Shown: positions 34,328 through 46,900 of the stretch, piece after piece
Layout of the letters: every line of letters begins with the position of its first letter
Position numbering within the stretch: position 1 is the stretch's first letter
Assembly (NCBI GenBank): GCA_007115705.1
Contig: QXEO01001841.1
Span: forward strand, 1 to 64,000
Source: Dactylis glomerata
Taxonomy: Eukaryota > Streptophyta > Magnoliopsida > Poales > Poaceae
Reading direction: 5' to 3'
Length of the DNA stretch: 64,000 nucleotides
Notes under the pieces: model-generated
What the model saw: the letters and a program-made list of their open reading frames with translations, nothing else
What the model was told of the DNA's origin: nothing
Database searches by the model: none
Translations under genes and position numbers: made by a program

Positions 34328-34429
34328 CATGTTTTTAATAAAGTGTTTTGCATCATAAGCATCATCTAAAAATGCACTCTGAAATTTTTAGATGATGCTT
34401 ATGATGCAAAACACTTTATTAAAAACATG
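34328..34429. repeat. Perfect 46-bp hairpin at an LTR start
   Basis: 34,328-34,373 and 34,384-34,429 are exact inverted copies around a 10-nt loop (GCACTCTGAA). The left arm is the beginning of an LTR (from CATGTTTTTAATAAAG). The right arm runs directly into pol coding sequence. Confidence 0.95.
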
Positions 34430-35594
34430 AGATTTGTTCCTGAGGCTGAGTTGTATGCCATCGATGTCCTACCACCACTTGAAATTCATGATGTACCGGT
34501 GGTCTGTGACTTTCCAGATGTCTTCCCTGAAGAATTACCTGGCATGCCACCTGATCGAGATGTGGAGTTTGTCATAGAGTTGGTTCCTGGAACCGCTCCT
34601 GTTTCTAAAAGACCTTATCGCATGCCTCCTGAAGAGTTGGTTGAATTAAAGAAGCAAATAGAAAAATTGGAAAACAAAGGCTTCATTCAACATAGTACTT
34701 CCTCTTGGGGTTGTCCCGGACTCTTTGTCAAGAAAAGGGACACCACTGTTCCACGTCTAGTCGTTGACAATCGTCCCTTGAATGCAGCAACAATCAAGAA
34801 CAAATATCCTCTTCCTAGGATCATTGATCTCTTTGATCAGTTGAGCGGTGCAACCGTCTTCTTCAAAATGGATTTAAGATCAGGTTATCACCAAATTAAA
34901 ATCCGAGCCGAGGACATTCCAAAGACGGCGTTCACAACTCGTTATGGTCTTTACGAGTACACGGTCATGTCCTTTGGACTCACAAATGCTCCTGCCACAT
35001 TTATGAGGCTCATGAACTCTGTGTTCATGGAGTATCTCGACAAGTTTGTCGTAGTCTACATTGATGATATTCTAATCTACTCCAAGACCGAAGAAGAACA
35101 TGCTGAACATCTATGTCTAGCTTTGATGAAACTTTGTGAACATCGGCTTTACGCCAAGTTCTCTAAATGTGAGTTCTGGTTGAACGAGCTCGTCTTTCTT
35201 GGCCATGTGCTATCTGCTAATGGTGTTGCGGTCATCCCTGATAAAGTTCAATCTGTTCTGGATTGGGTGACCCCTTCCTCAGTCAAGGATGTGCGGAGTT
35301 TTCTCGGGTTGGCAGGTTATTACCGCCGTTTCATTGAGAATTTCTCCAAGATTGCCAAACCTATGACTGAACTTCTCAAGAAGAATAAGAAGTTTGAGTG
35401 GTCAGAGAAAGCTGAAGAAGCTTTCCAGTTACTAAAAACTAAGCTGACTACTGCTCCTGTGCTTGCCCTTCTGGACACAAGCAAGGAATTCGTTATCTAT
35501 TGTGATGCCTCACACCAAGGACTTGGTTGTGTGTTGATGCAAGATGGTCATGTGGTTGCTTATGCCTCTCGGCAACTAAAGCCGCATGAACTCA
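34430..35594 (+). pseudogene. Ty3/gypsy pol segment: RT and N-terminal RNase H
   Basis: It starts between protease and RT (AIDVLPPLEIHDVPVVCDFP), then RT motifs (KMDLRSGYHQIKI, MSFGLTNAPATFMRLMN, VVVYIDDILIYSK with the catalytic YIDD at about 35,057-35,068) and the connection (FLGLAGYYRRFIENFSKIAK). RNase H begins with FVIYCDASHQGLGCVLMQDG. At 35,594, after LKPHEL, the sequence switches to the 3' end of an LTR in minus orientation, so RNase H is cut. Upstream it is fused to the hairpin. Gag and protease are missing. Confidence 0.9.
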
Positions 35595-36032
35595 GCTGCG
35601 GTGACCCAGCATACCACTGCATGTGTAGTATGCAAGTCATTGACATAACACCAATGAAACACTGTCTCACTAGTATTACATCCCTCAGAGTGGTACAACA
35701 GAAACATCGCAGGTCCAAGGCATGACTATAGAGTTACAATTTTCATCATACAGAAGATCTTCAGAACCTCCTCAACAGGTAGAGGTTTAGTCCCGGCGAG
35801 TACAATCGAGAAAGAATACAGCTGAAAGACTAAACTAAATCTACAACTAATGCAATTGGCTTACTACTCAAACTACAGAATTATTCTATCTACTTAGGCT
35901 CTAGGATTAGGGAATTGGTTCCCTTCTATCCCTATGCTAGTTTTCCACCAAGCTTTGGTAAAGTGGTTAACTCCAATGATAATTCCGTTGTTGGTAGAAT
36001 GCTTGATCTTCACCTTTAGCTATACTTCGGTT

Positions 36033-36811
36033 CTCAGATACATAGCTGCTAAGTACCATCATAGACACCAGTGGCCGTGGTTACTAAGGGGTCAAAATCA
36101 TATCACACCTTTGTCAAACTCCACAAGGTTACGACAAATCTTGGAAAGAATCTACTTCCGACATACTTCATCCAACTTCCAATACTTTTGGTTTTCTGAA
36201 GTCCTTCTTCAACCAGGTTTTTCTTCTTACTCCAATTTATTTGGCCTACTTCATTTCAACTCAAAGTCTGCTCTCCCCCTTAGGCTTGTCTAGAGGTCTC
36301 TAAAGGTCTTGTCCTCTAACCAACTAGACTCCATGGTTAATCTACCAGTCCGGGTTGGTCTTACTACTATGTCTGCATAAATATCTCTCGAAGATATCTG
36401 CGGTGTACCCACACAATTGTGGATATCCGGTACGAATTCTTCGATGGTGTATTTAGGTAGGTCTTCTGTTTCACTTTTGGATGCATGTACTCGGACTGGT
36501 AGATTAACCATGGAGTCTAGTTGGTTAGAGGACAAGACCTTTAGAGACCTCTAGACAAGCCTAAGGGGGAGAGCAGACTTTGAGTTGAAATGAAGTAGGC
36601 CAAATAAATTGGAGTAAGAAGAAAAACCTGGTTGAAGAAGGACTTCAGAAAACCAAAAGTATTGGAAGTTGGATGAAGTATGTCGAAAGTAGATTCTTTC
36701 CAAGATTTGTCGTAACCTTGTGGAGTTCGACAAAGGTGTGATATGATTTTGACCCCTTAGTGCCCACGGCCACTGGTGTCTATGATGGTACTTAGTAGCT
36801 ATGTATCTGAG
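36033..36811. repeat. Inverted repeat, about 320-bp arms, 138-bp loop
   Basis: 36,033-36,353 and 36,492-36,811 are near-exact inverted copies; for example CACCAGTGGCCGTGG / CCACGGCCACTGGTG, and TCCATGGTTAATCTACCAGT / ACTGGTAGATTAACCATGGA at the inner ends. Confidence 0.9.
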
Positions 36812-36814
36812 TTA

Positions 36815-37473
36815 CTATGCCGATATCGACTTCGACGACTAGTTTGGGGTTCCCAGGCAGCAGCCTGAGATCTACGGGTTGGGACGTCGCTTATGTTCAA
36901 GGCCTCTTAGGCCATTTGCTATCTTGTTATGTAGCATAACATATTTGCTTTCCGTTGCTTGCTATCGGACCCCGGGTTCTAAGCTATACAGAGATGTTAT
37001 GTGTATTAGTCACGCTAGCAACGAGTGATACTGGGGTTACCAGTCCCAGGCCGGAACACCATTGGCAGGCAGGCCGGAATTAAACATCGGCTCTACACAT
37101 CTCGAAGCATCGTGAAACTAATCATAACCAAGACTGCATAACAGAGAGCTCGAGAGCCTTAAACCCCTCTCATGCACTTTATATCCATACACGCATCATG
37201 CACGAGATGGGTAACCACAACTGGTAACACAACAGTGACTCTACGACTCAAAGTAGTAGTAGTTCAACTCTTAACAGAGTAAAGATCCAACTTATTACAC
37301 GCAGAGGTCACTGACCAATATTACAACAAGCAACGGAAAGCAAATATGTTATGCTACATAACAAGATAGCAAATGGCCTAAGAGGCCCTGAACATAAGCG
37401 ACGTCCCAACCCGTAGATCTCAGGCTGCTGCCTGGGAACCCCAAACTAGTCGTCGAAGTCGATATCGGCATAG
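36815..37473. repeat. Inverted repeat, 147-bp arms, 365-bp loop
   Basis: 36,815-36,961 and 37,327-37,473 are near-exact inverted copies (CTATGCCGATATCGACTTCG / CGAAGTCGATATCGGCATAG at the outer ends). It begins 3 bp after the preceding inverted repeat ends. Confidence 0.9.
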
Positions 37474-39159
37474 AAACCACCTTCATTGCCTGCGGCGGTC
37501 TCTTCTATGGAAAAACAACATTAAACAAGGGTGATTACGAGGGTGTACTCAGCAAGCTTGACCTTCTACACTATATGATGGCATCAAGGTCTTTTTGTGT
37601 AGCTCTTTGCAGAAAGCAAGTTTTCTTTGTGAAAATGACACAAGGCGAGGACTACTCAGAATTTGTAAAGGGGATAAGAGAGCGTCTCGCAACCTCTTTT
37701 AAGCATGGAGCATCAACCAATTCACCACTTTCAGAACACCTCATCTCATATCACCCCCTCGACCCTGAGGAAGTGATCCAGAGCCTCACTCTTAAGTTGG
37801 CACTTTTAAGATTAGGTTCAAGTTGTCTATGATCTAGCATCTGTCTCCAAGTCGTCCATAACCGTGGACACGGCTTTTCGAAAAGATTTAACCCTGCAGG
37901 GGTGCACAACTTTGCCCACACATGACGATCGTCCCCTGGACCCTCGCGAAGAATCTTAGCGGGGTGATGATCGCCTACAACCTTTACCTTACATCGATCT
38001 ATTCCATGAGCCATGCCAAAAGGTCTAAGTCCTCCATCGCAAGACGGCCTTTCTCCGACGTGGAACCTTTTGTTGTGAGTCGAGATTGGTTTACCAGAGG
38101 AATCCACCTCAATCAACCTCGGCCACGTCCCTATATGTATGCACCTTTTCCACCATCTCGTTTCAAAACATTTTTGATGCGTATGTCGAATAGAAAGCCC
38201 GGACTAGGTAGCTCATGGATAAGTCTAAGCAAGTTAGTCAGTCGACAGGAGTCCCATACCTCCACGTGCGGTTGTACGCTCGTCTTGGATCAAGAGACAA
38301 GAACTCGGGTCCTAGGACGGCAAGAATGAGTCAAATAACCACAACTCGCGTGGCGGCTCATCCATGCCTATTGTCAAGTTTTATCAATTCTCCACAGTAC
38401 CACGACAATCTATCATGCTAGATTCATATAAGCTTCAAACCCAGATATTGGAATTGCAACAGTAAATACTAAGCATGGCTAAGCATAGCATAGTAAGTTT
38501 CCGGTGACGCTAAAGCAGAACCTAGTCATGCTAGGAGCAGTGGATCATAGATATATAGTTGACAATAGCAGGGCATGCATCAGAATAGGTTACTCTATGT
38601 TTCGGTAAAAGACAGTTGAACGCATGCAGATATGGTGGAGGCTCAAAACATTTGTAAACCATAGGATTAGAAATGCATCAAAAGGGATTACGCTTGCCTT
38701 GTGCTTCGATGTAGTTGATCTGAATAGTTTCGGCGTTGATCTCGGACGCGGTCTCGGATTCTACCGAGAGGAAGAAACACCGGAAAGGAAACAACACATT
38801 CAATACAAGTGCATCGATGCGCAATCAAGTATGATGGTATGACATATTTAGAATGCACGAAATAAACCCTATGACATGAAGAACAAGTTAGGAGGGGTTC
38901 AGATGCTTTAGGGTAGCAATCCGACAAACCCTAATTTGCAAAAAGGGTTCCGATTAGTTCTTCTATTTAGTCAGGGGTTAAGGTTGTATAAACATGCATG
39001 AATTTGACATAAACATGTAGAGCATGTTTTTCTGAGCATTTTGATATGTCATACACATTTTTCTGACAAACTGGGAATATTCTATGCATTTTACAAGATT
39101 AGGCATTTTTCTGAAATTTCTGGAAACGAAAAAAAAATGCTTGCAGTAACTTTTTGTAC

Positions 39160-39990
39160 CAGGTCAAATTGACCCAGAGCAGCTGACCAGAGGGGCCCGA
39201 AGGCCACGTTGGAGGCCAGGCTGGCCTGGTCGGCTGGGGCGTTGCCCAGCCCGACCGGCTCCCAGCACCTCGCCGGCGACGGCCACGGCGGGCGCTCCAA
39301 CGCGAAAGGAAGAGGGGGAAAGGGGGCGGCCGGACCGGGAGCTCACCGGGAACCCGCCGGTGGGGTCGGCTTGGCCGGAGGATGTCCGGAGACGACGAAT
39401 TCGGCGGCGGAGATGGTCGGTTTCCGGCGAGGAATCCGCGACGCCGGTGACGATTCCGGGCGAGTGGCTCCAATTCCTTCAACGGGGAGACAGAGGACGG
39501 CGAATCAGGCGGCGGGAAGCTCCGACCGGAGCGGCCAGAAACGGCAACGTCGGCGACGAACCAGGGCGTCCCGCTTCGATTACGGCGCAGGGGAGGTAGA
39601 GGACGACGAGGGGAAACTCCAGGCAAGCTCGGGGATGCTCGAGGCGGCCCCTAGCAGCGGAGCTCGGCAGCGGCCATGGCGGGCTAGAGTTCGGGCGCGC
39701 GCGGGGAAAAGACGGGGAAGGAAGAGGACGATCGGGAGAGAGGGGATGAGGAAGAGAGAGGGCGTCCCGGGGTCTTATCCCCTCGCCCAGGACAACGGCG
39801 GCGGCGGCCATCTTCTCGCCCGGATCGACGGCGCGCGCGCTGCCAGGCAGCTGCCTGCCTGCCTGAGGAAGAAGACAGGGGAGGCCAGGTGGGCTGGGCT
39901 CTTGTTGAGCTACCAGCTACTGCACCGCGCGGCAGATAAGAGGGAGAGGAGGAAAGGACTTGGGCCGGACTCGGCCAGGAGGGAAAGAGA
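39160..39990. other. GC-rich block inside the family 2 LTR
   Basis: High GC with Arg/Gly/Pro-rich open frames on both strands and no recognised domain. Family 1 LTRs carry a comparable GC-rich block between AT-rich flanks. It may hold the LTR promoter or leader. Confidence 0.4.
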
Positions 39991-40319
39991 TGGATTTTTT
40001 TTCTATACCCTCTTTTCTATTTCTGTTTCTTTGTTTTCAAAACTTTTGCACAGGTTGAATTTACTCAGGAGTGTAAAACCACTTTATAACTTATAAATAA
40101 TATTCATGGAACCTCCATAACATTAGGATAAGTTTCATGTAATTTTTATTTGCATCTTTTGAAACATATTTGAAAACATTTCGAAATAGAGGAGGGATTT
40201 GGAAAGTTTTAGGGTTTCCACTTTAATTTTTAAATGCAAATTTTTCTTAGGTGATTTATGCATGCATGAATGCACATTAACAAACCTCAAATAAGTTTAG
40301 TTAAAACAGGGCTGTTACA

Positions 40320-43300
40320 GATCTACCCACCTTACAAGAATCTCGACCCGAGATTCCTAGGTAAGAAAAGAGGGAAGGGGTTACAACGGTCTTCAACGAT
40401 CTTCACAAGCTCATGGTGATCTTCTTTCTTGAAGAGGTTGATCCACGTTATCATGAAACTTCAATTTCTTCCTTCGTGATTCTTACTCAACGGAACTGAG
40501 GGAGAGAGGGAACAACTGTAGAAAGATGGATCTTTGAGAAGATTGAGTATCTCATGGTCAACTCATGGAATGAATGATCATAAACATATTTTGAGCTGGC
40601 AAACATGAAACACCTGAAGGTATGAGAAGGAATGGGAAAGTTTCAAGTTTGGTACGCAAAGCCATGAGTACATTTGAGTGGTACTCGCAAACCATCAGCA
40701 GGGAAGCATTGGATGTGCGATATAGTTGTAGGAAGGAAAGGCTCAAGTCTTGTTTGTTTTCTTTGAAAACATGGTTTCTCGTGTCGATATAGCATGCATA
40801 GAACCTTGTTCTACGACATCTCTATATCCTTATTAAAAATTGTTATAGAACATTTTTAGTAAAACTCTTGGAAGAGATAACCTAAAGAGGAAGGTGAAAC
40901 ACTAGCCAACGAAGTGTGAAAGGCTAGCCATGGAGTGGAATTGGTTTGGATACCATGAAGGGGCACACCGTTGAATTGGGAGACTCGTAGAATACACATG
41001 ATTAAAAGTCTGGGGCCATCATGTGACTGACGAATTCACACAATGTATTAGTTGACTAGAAATTCAAGTATAGATGAAGGGGGAACGATAGTCAACAAAG
41101 TGTTAGAGATCATCCACAGGGTGGATTTACTCCTGAAGGAGTTGTTGCCACAGGATAAAGATTCTAAAAGATTGGCTAAGATACGTTTAGAAGTTTTGCT
41201 TCTAATATTCTCCTTGATGTTATAGATGCCAATATCAAGCTTTAGAATAGCCATCAATCGGTCATCAAGTAAAAGTCGGACTTTGAAATTAGAAAGAGAG
41301 ACCATAAGGGGCAACTTCTTGAATAAGTCACATGAAATCCTCATGGAGAGTGGTTGTTCTTGAGAAATCAAGGGAGTATGTCAATAGGCCTTCCGGCTAG
41401 TTGTGTCAACCACAACATCAACATTGCCGGATTTTCAAAGAGACCTATGTCAAAACCTTGAAGAATACCAACCATCATTGTTGCTTGAGATTCAGCTCTG
41501 GTTAGATGTAATCATACTGCAGACTTAGTATGTCTCAATAGATAGTTTCGATAGATGTCAGAGAGTAAGGTTGTTGGATTCTCAAGATACGGACTACAGT
41601 GTAAAGCTCCAAAAAGATAAGTAAGATTGCGATTGCCAAAAGACAATTGCACCAGTAGGAGCTTACTGCAATGAAACACCACTGAATCCTTGTTGGGAGA
41701 ACATGAAAGAAGATAGTGAAGGTCTTGAACTTTTTCTCGTTTTTGAATAAATCAGTCAGTGGCTTGGTGTGCATATAGGAAATTTTCAAGAAGATGGAGG
41801 CAACAACCTGTCATCTCAAGAATAATCCGCACATGCATGACCAATTCAAGATGATTCCCGAGGGAACAATGTAAATTCTTCTTGAATTCACGGCGACATC
41901 TTTCAACAATTGCACGTGAATCAGGGAGAGAAAATCACTTCCAACATCCAGAACACATACTTCATGATGACACAAAGATGGTTCTAACAAGTTTCCAACA
42001 TTAATGCCTAATGTCCAATATGAATGTCTTCAAGCATGGAGAGAATAAGGATGTCATCGATGGGCTCAACAACAAGCTTATTTAGATGCTCTAAGAAGAT
42101 GGACTCATATGTTGCAGGAATAAGACAAAATTATTGGTCAGACCGAAAGGAATGATGATGTACTCAAGTGAAAACCACAAGTAGAAACACCATCAAGATA
42201 GTCCTTGGGACTGAGTTTGATTTGACGATAGCCCAATCTCAAATCAAAGATGGGAAGATAGTAGATCCAAAGAAGAGATACTATCTTGCTTCAACACGAA
42301 CCAAAACTAAATATCCCTTTAAGAAGGAACAGAGTTAGATGGAGCTTTTGTCTTTTAACTATCCAAGTTGTTGTTCAAGCTCAACCAACTAGTCCCGGGT
42401 ATCCAGTATAGATTCTTGGAGAAAAGAGCGATTTAGAGAACCAGCTTACTCATGAACTTGACAAACCAGACATGTGAAAACATGGCGATGCTTCTAGAAA
42501 GACCACTAGAATCCCACGAACCACTGGTATGTTATTGAGTTCAAGAGGGAATCTTGCTTTACAAGGGAAGCGACATGGTCATGAGAGTTTTGGCATGAAC
42601 CTAACTCTTTGACAGAAGATGTGTGCCTGAATTACGGACTTGGCAACACAGTGAACTTCGCTTAGTGATCGGTTAACCAATCATGCTAAGAGTGATGCAA
42701 AGGACCTTGGATTTCAAAGCAACACGATTTACTAAATCTCGGATGGCCACAACAATATGCATGCCCAACATTCCAAGCATGACCCGCTCGGAGAAAGGGT
42801 GAGCAAAGATGTGTAAGAGCATCACTTCATCAATTAAGGCCATGAGACTTTGCACAACCTCTTGGTATAAAAGAGTGTGATACTCTAAGGTGGAACATAG
42901 CAGAAACTACATAGAGCTTATATTCTGTGGATTACAACACTTTGACCTGGTCCTAGAAATGGACGAGGTACTGGAGTTTGTTTCTCCCGACATTTTGGGA
43001 GGGAATGGCTTGATCAGATCACAAGAGTAATATGCAATGGAGGACACCAATGCAATTTACACCTTGGCTGCCAACTGGCAGACGATTGATCAGGAAGCAG
43101 CTTAAGAGAAGGAACACACTTACAAGGAATCCTTAGATTTGGATGCACAAGTTAACATTTCATGTAAACTAATGCTGAAAGGGAGGGTGTGGCACAGTCA
43201 CGTACATAGAGATGAGACTCACACAGAGAACTCTTGTCGTGATCCATTTGGTTCCATGAGAGAACATCTGCCATAGCTAGTGGAAGGGGAAGTCCTTTGT

Positions 43301-43980
43301 TGCCGCAAGTCAATTACGACTACAACCACAAGCTTGAAATTAGCCATTTTTTAGTTAATGTAGGACCATTAACACAAAGGTTCAATGGGATGGATCTTGG
43401 GTTAAAGGCCAGCTTCATGTACTGGAATCCAGCACAATCCGCGACCTTCGGTTCAAGTCCAAGGGTAAAATATAGAGAAAGGAATGACTACTAGCTGAGC
43501 AACTCAAAGGATGCCATAGGGTAGTAATCACAAGGTAGCTTCGAGAACAAGATATGGATTTGGAAGTACCCAAACAAATAGAGAGGCATACAAGGTGAAA
43601 GAAAACCTTGAAGCCTAGAGAAGAATTAGGTGGAACCCTCAAAATAGAGATATAGCAATGGAAGGGAACCTTGTAGTTGCTTCTTCTTGTTTTAGACTGA
43701 GAAGACTCTCAAGAGCACAACTCTAGGTCAACTGGTTTAGAAACAACTTGCCCACGAGGGACCTAAGTTTTGAATGACTAGAAGAGATAGAAACACTTTT
43801 TCCAAATCAACATGAAAGGATACGAAAGCTCAGAACTAAGATCTATAGAGATAAGGAATAAAAAGAAACCTTACCTACATTTTGCAACTCATTTTTAGCT
43901 TTCAAATAGTTTTCATAAACACTAGACTCAACAACGGCCAATAGCAAGGGTTTCCTACAGACAGTCCTGCTCTGATACCA
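40320..43980 (-). pseudogene. Decayed Ty3/gypsy internal region, primer site to polypurine tract
   Basis: On the minus strand it runs from a tRNA-iMet-type primer site (TGGTATCAGAGC, 43,980-43,969) to a purine tract at about 40,340-40,320 and the family 2 LTR. No long frame survives. At about 42,000-42,170 the minus strand still encodes a degenerate RT core: IIIPFGLTNN, then EHLNKLVVEPIDDILILS, aligning with the MSFGLTNAP and YIDDILIYS motifs. The first residue of the catalytic YIDD is changed. With about 3.66 kb between its ends it could only move with proteins supplied by another element. Gag cannot be placed. Confidence 0.7.
43969..43980 (-). other. Primer binding site (tRNA-iMet type)
   Basis: Minus TGGTATCAGAGC matches the canonical plant initiator-Met primer site. 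Instead of an LTR end, a broken pol gene lies directly upstream. Confidence 0.75.
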
Positions 43981-46900
43981 AAGCGATGAACGCCTTTTAG
44001 AGGTGTGACTCGGAGATAGGCTTTCTCGCCAATTTCATAGCTCACATCTTGATGATGACGATCATAATAGCTCTTTTGACGAGACTGAGCAGTTTTCGGA
44101 CGCTCTCGGATTAGGCGAACTTGATCTTCTGCTTCTTTGATCATGTCCGGCCCAAAGAATTGTCTTTCTCCGGTTTCAGACCAATTTAGCGGTGTTCGAC
44201 ATTTTCTTACATATAGAGCTTCAAAAGGTGCCATGCCCAAGCTGGATTGAAAGCTGTTGTTATAGGAGAACTCAGCGAAGGGAAGACACTTCTCCCAATT
44301 CTTCCTGAAAGAGATAGCACAAGCTCGGAGCATGTCCTCAAGAATTTGATTCACTCTTTCAGTTTGACCTCCGGTTTGCGGATGATAGGCAGTGCTAAAG
44401 GAAATATGAGTTCCCATAGCTGCTTGAAAGCTTTTCCAGAACCTGGAGGTGAAAAGGCTTCCACGGTCGGAGATAATCTTCTTTGGAACACCGTGAAGAG
44501 TGACTATCCGAGAAATATAGAGCTCTGCCAGTTGAGTAGCAGTGATATCCTCGCGGATAGGAACGAAATGAGCAACCTTGGATAGATGATCAACAACTAC
44601 CCATATTGCATTGTTGCCTTTTTGAGTTTTTGGAAATCCGGTGATGAAATCCATGCCAATTTCATCCCATTTCCACTCAGGAATAGATAATGGTTGAAGA
44701 ACTCTAGCAGGTCTTTGATGTTCAGCTTTCACACGACGACAAACGTCGCATTCAGCAACATACTGAGCGATTTCTCGCTTCATCCCAGTCCACCAGAACC
44801 TTTGGCGAAGATCCTGATACATCTTGGTGCTTCCAGGATGGATGGAAATGGGTGATTCATGAGCTTCCTTAAGGATTTGCTCTTTAAAGTCTCGATGGTT
44901 CGGTACGACAAGACGTTTACCGAAATAAACGGTATCTTGATGATCAAGAGAGAAACACTTAGCATCCCCGCTAGCAATGTTCTTTCTGATCATGGCAATG
45001 TCAGAATCTTGCTTTTGAGCATCTTTGATTTGCTCTTCAAGGGAAGGTTTGATTTCCAAGTTTGACAGGAAGCCAGAAGGAACAACTTCAAGATTAAGCC
45101 GTGCAAACTCTTCATGAAGAGGAGGTTGGGCTTGCTTAAGCATTAGATTATTGCAGTAGGACTTCCGACTTAACGCGTCAGCCATGACATTGGCTTTGCC
45201 GGGTTGATAATTAAGACCCACATCATAATCTTTGATGAGTTCCAACCATCGTCTCTGTCTGAGATTCAGATCCGGTTGGGTAAAAAGATACTTCAGACTC
45301 TGATGATCAGAATATAGCTCACAGCGATTGCCAAGCAAGTAATGACGCCATTGCTTCAAGGCATGTACAACAGCTGCAAGCTCCAAGTCATGGGTTGGAT
45401 AGTTGAGTTCATGCGGTTTTAATTGTCGAGAGGCATAAGCAACCACATGACCATCTTGCATCAACACACAACCAAGCCCTTGGTGTGAGGCATCACAATA
45501 GATCACAAATTCCTTGCTCGTGTCCGGAAGGGCAAGCACAGGAGCAGTAGTCAGCTTAGTTTTTAGTAACTGGAATGCTTCTTCGGCTTTCTCTGACCAC
45601 TCAAACTTCTTATTCTTCTTGAGAAGTTCAGTCATAGGTTTGGCAATCTTGGAGAAATTCTCAATGAAACGGCGGTAATAACCAGCCAATCCGAGAAAAC
45701 TCCGCACATCCTTGACTGGGGAAGGGGTCACCCAATCCAGAACAGATTGAACTTTATCAGGGATGATCGCAACACCATTTGCAGAGAGCACATGGCCAAG
45801 AAAGATGAGCTCATTCAACCAGAACTCACATTTGGAGAACTTGGCATAAAGTCGATGCTCACGAAGTTTTGTCAACGCTAGACGTAGATGTTCGGCATGT
45901 TCTTCTTCGGTCTTGGAGTAGATTAGAATATCATCAATGTAGACCACGACAAACTTGTCAAGATACTCCATGAACACATAGTTCATGAGCCTCATAAATG
46001 TGGCTGGAGCATTTGTGAGTCCAAAGGACATTACAGTGTACTCGTAAAGACCATAACGAGTTGTGAACGCCGTCTTTGGAATATCCTCGGCTCGGATTTT
46101 AATTGGTGATAACCTGATCTTAAATCCATTTTGGAGAAGACGGTTGCACCGCTCAATTGATCGAAGAGATCAATGATTCTAGGAAGAGGATATTTTTTCT
46201 TGATTGTTGCTGCATTCAAGGGACGATAGTCAACGACTAGACGTGGAACAGTGGTGTCCCTTTTCTTGACAAAGAGTCCGGACAACCCCAAGAGGAAGTA
46301 CTATGTTGAATGAAGCCTTTGTTTTCCAACTCCTCGATTTGCTTCTTTAATTCAACCAACTCTTCAGGAGGCATACGATAAGGTCTTTTAGAAATAGGAG
46401 CGATTCCAGGAACCAACTCTATGACAAACTCCACATCTCGATCAGGTGGCATGCCAGGTAATTCTTCTGGGAAGACATCGGGGAAGTCACATACCACCGG
46501 TACATCATGTATTTCAAGAGGTGGAAGGACATCAATGGCATAGAAATTTGCTTCTGACATCGACACCGCAGAGGGAGGTATTGATGATGGAGACCACCAT
46601 ATGAAATTTCTGCCAGCAGGAGAGGTCATTTCAATAGATCTGGCCGCACAATCAATGATGGCTTGAGATTTTGTCAGCCAATCCATGCCCAAGATGACAT
46701 CAATGTCAGTTGACTTCAAGGCAATGAAAGATGTTGGAAACAGATTATAACCAATATCGATGATGTTCCCATGGCAAACCATTGTGGTACACCAACTAGA
46801 ACCAGGAGAATGGACCATTAATGGAGTAGGCAATTGTTCAAAAGCTATCCCATGCAGTTGAGCAAACTTTTGAGACATGAATGTATGCGATGCTCCAGAA

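Larger units (their letters stand above)
35597..40319 (-). repeat. LTR family 2 (minus)
   Basis: 4,723 bp between TGCGGTGACCCAGC at 35,597 (the CA end on the minus strand) and GGGCTGTTACA at 40,319 (the TG end). A purine-rich tract (minus AAGGTGGGTAGATC) lies just upstream of the TG end. The terminal 120 bp at the 35,597 end resembles family 1; the rest differs. It includes two internal foldbacks and a GC-rich block at 39,160-39,990. It may itself be composite. Confidence 0.7.
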
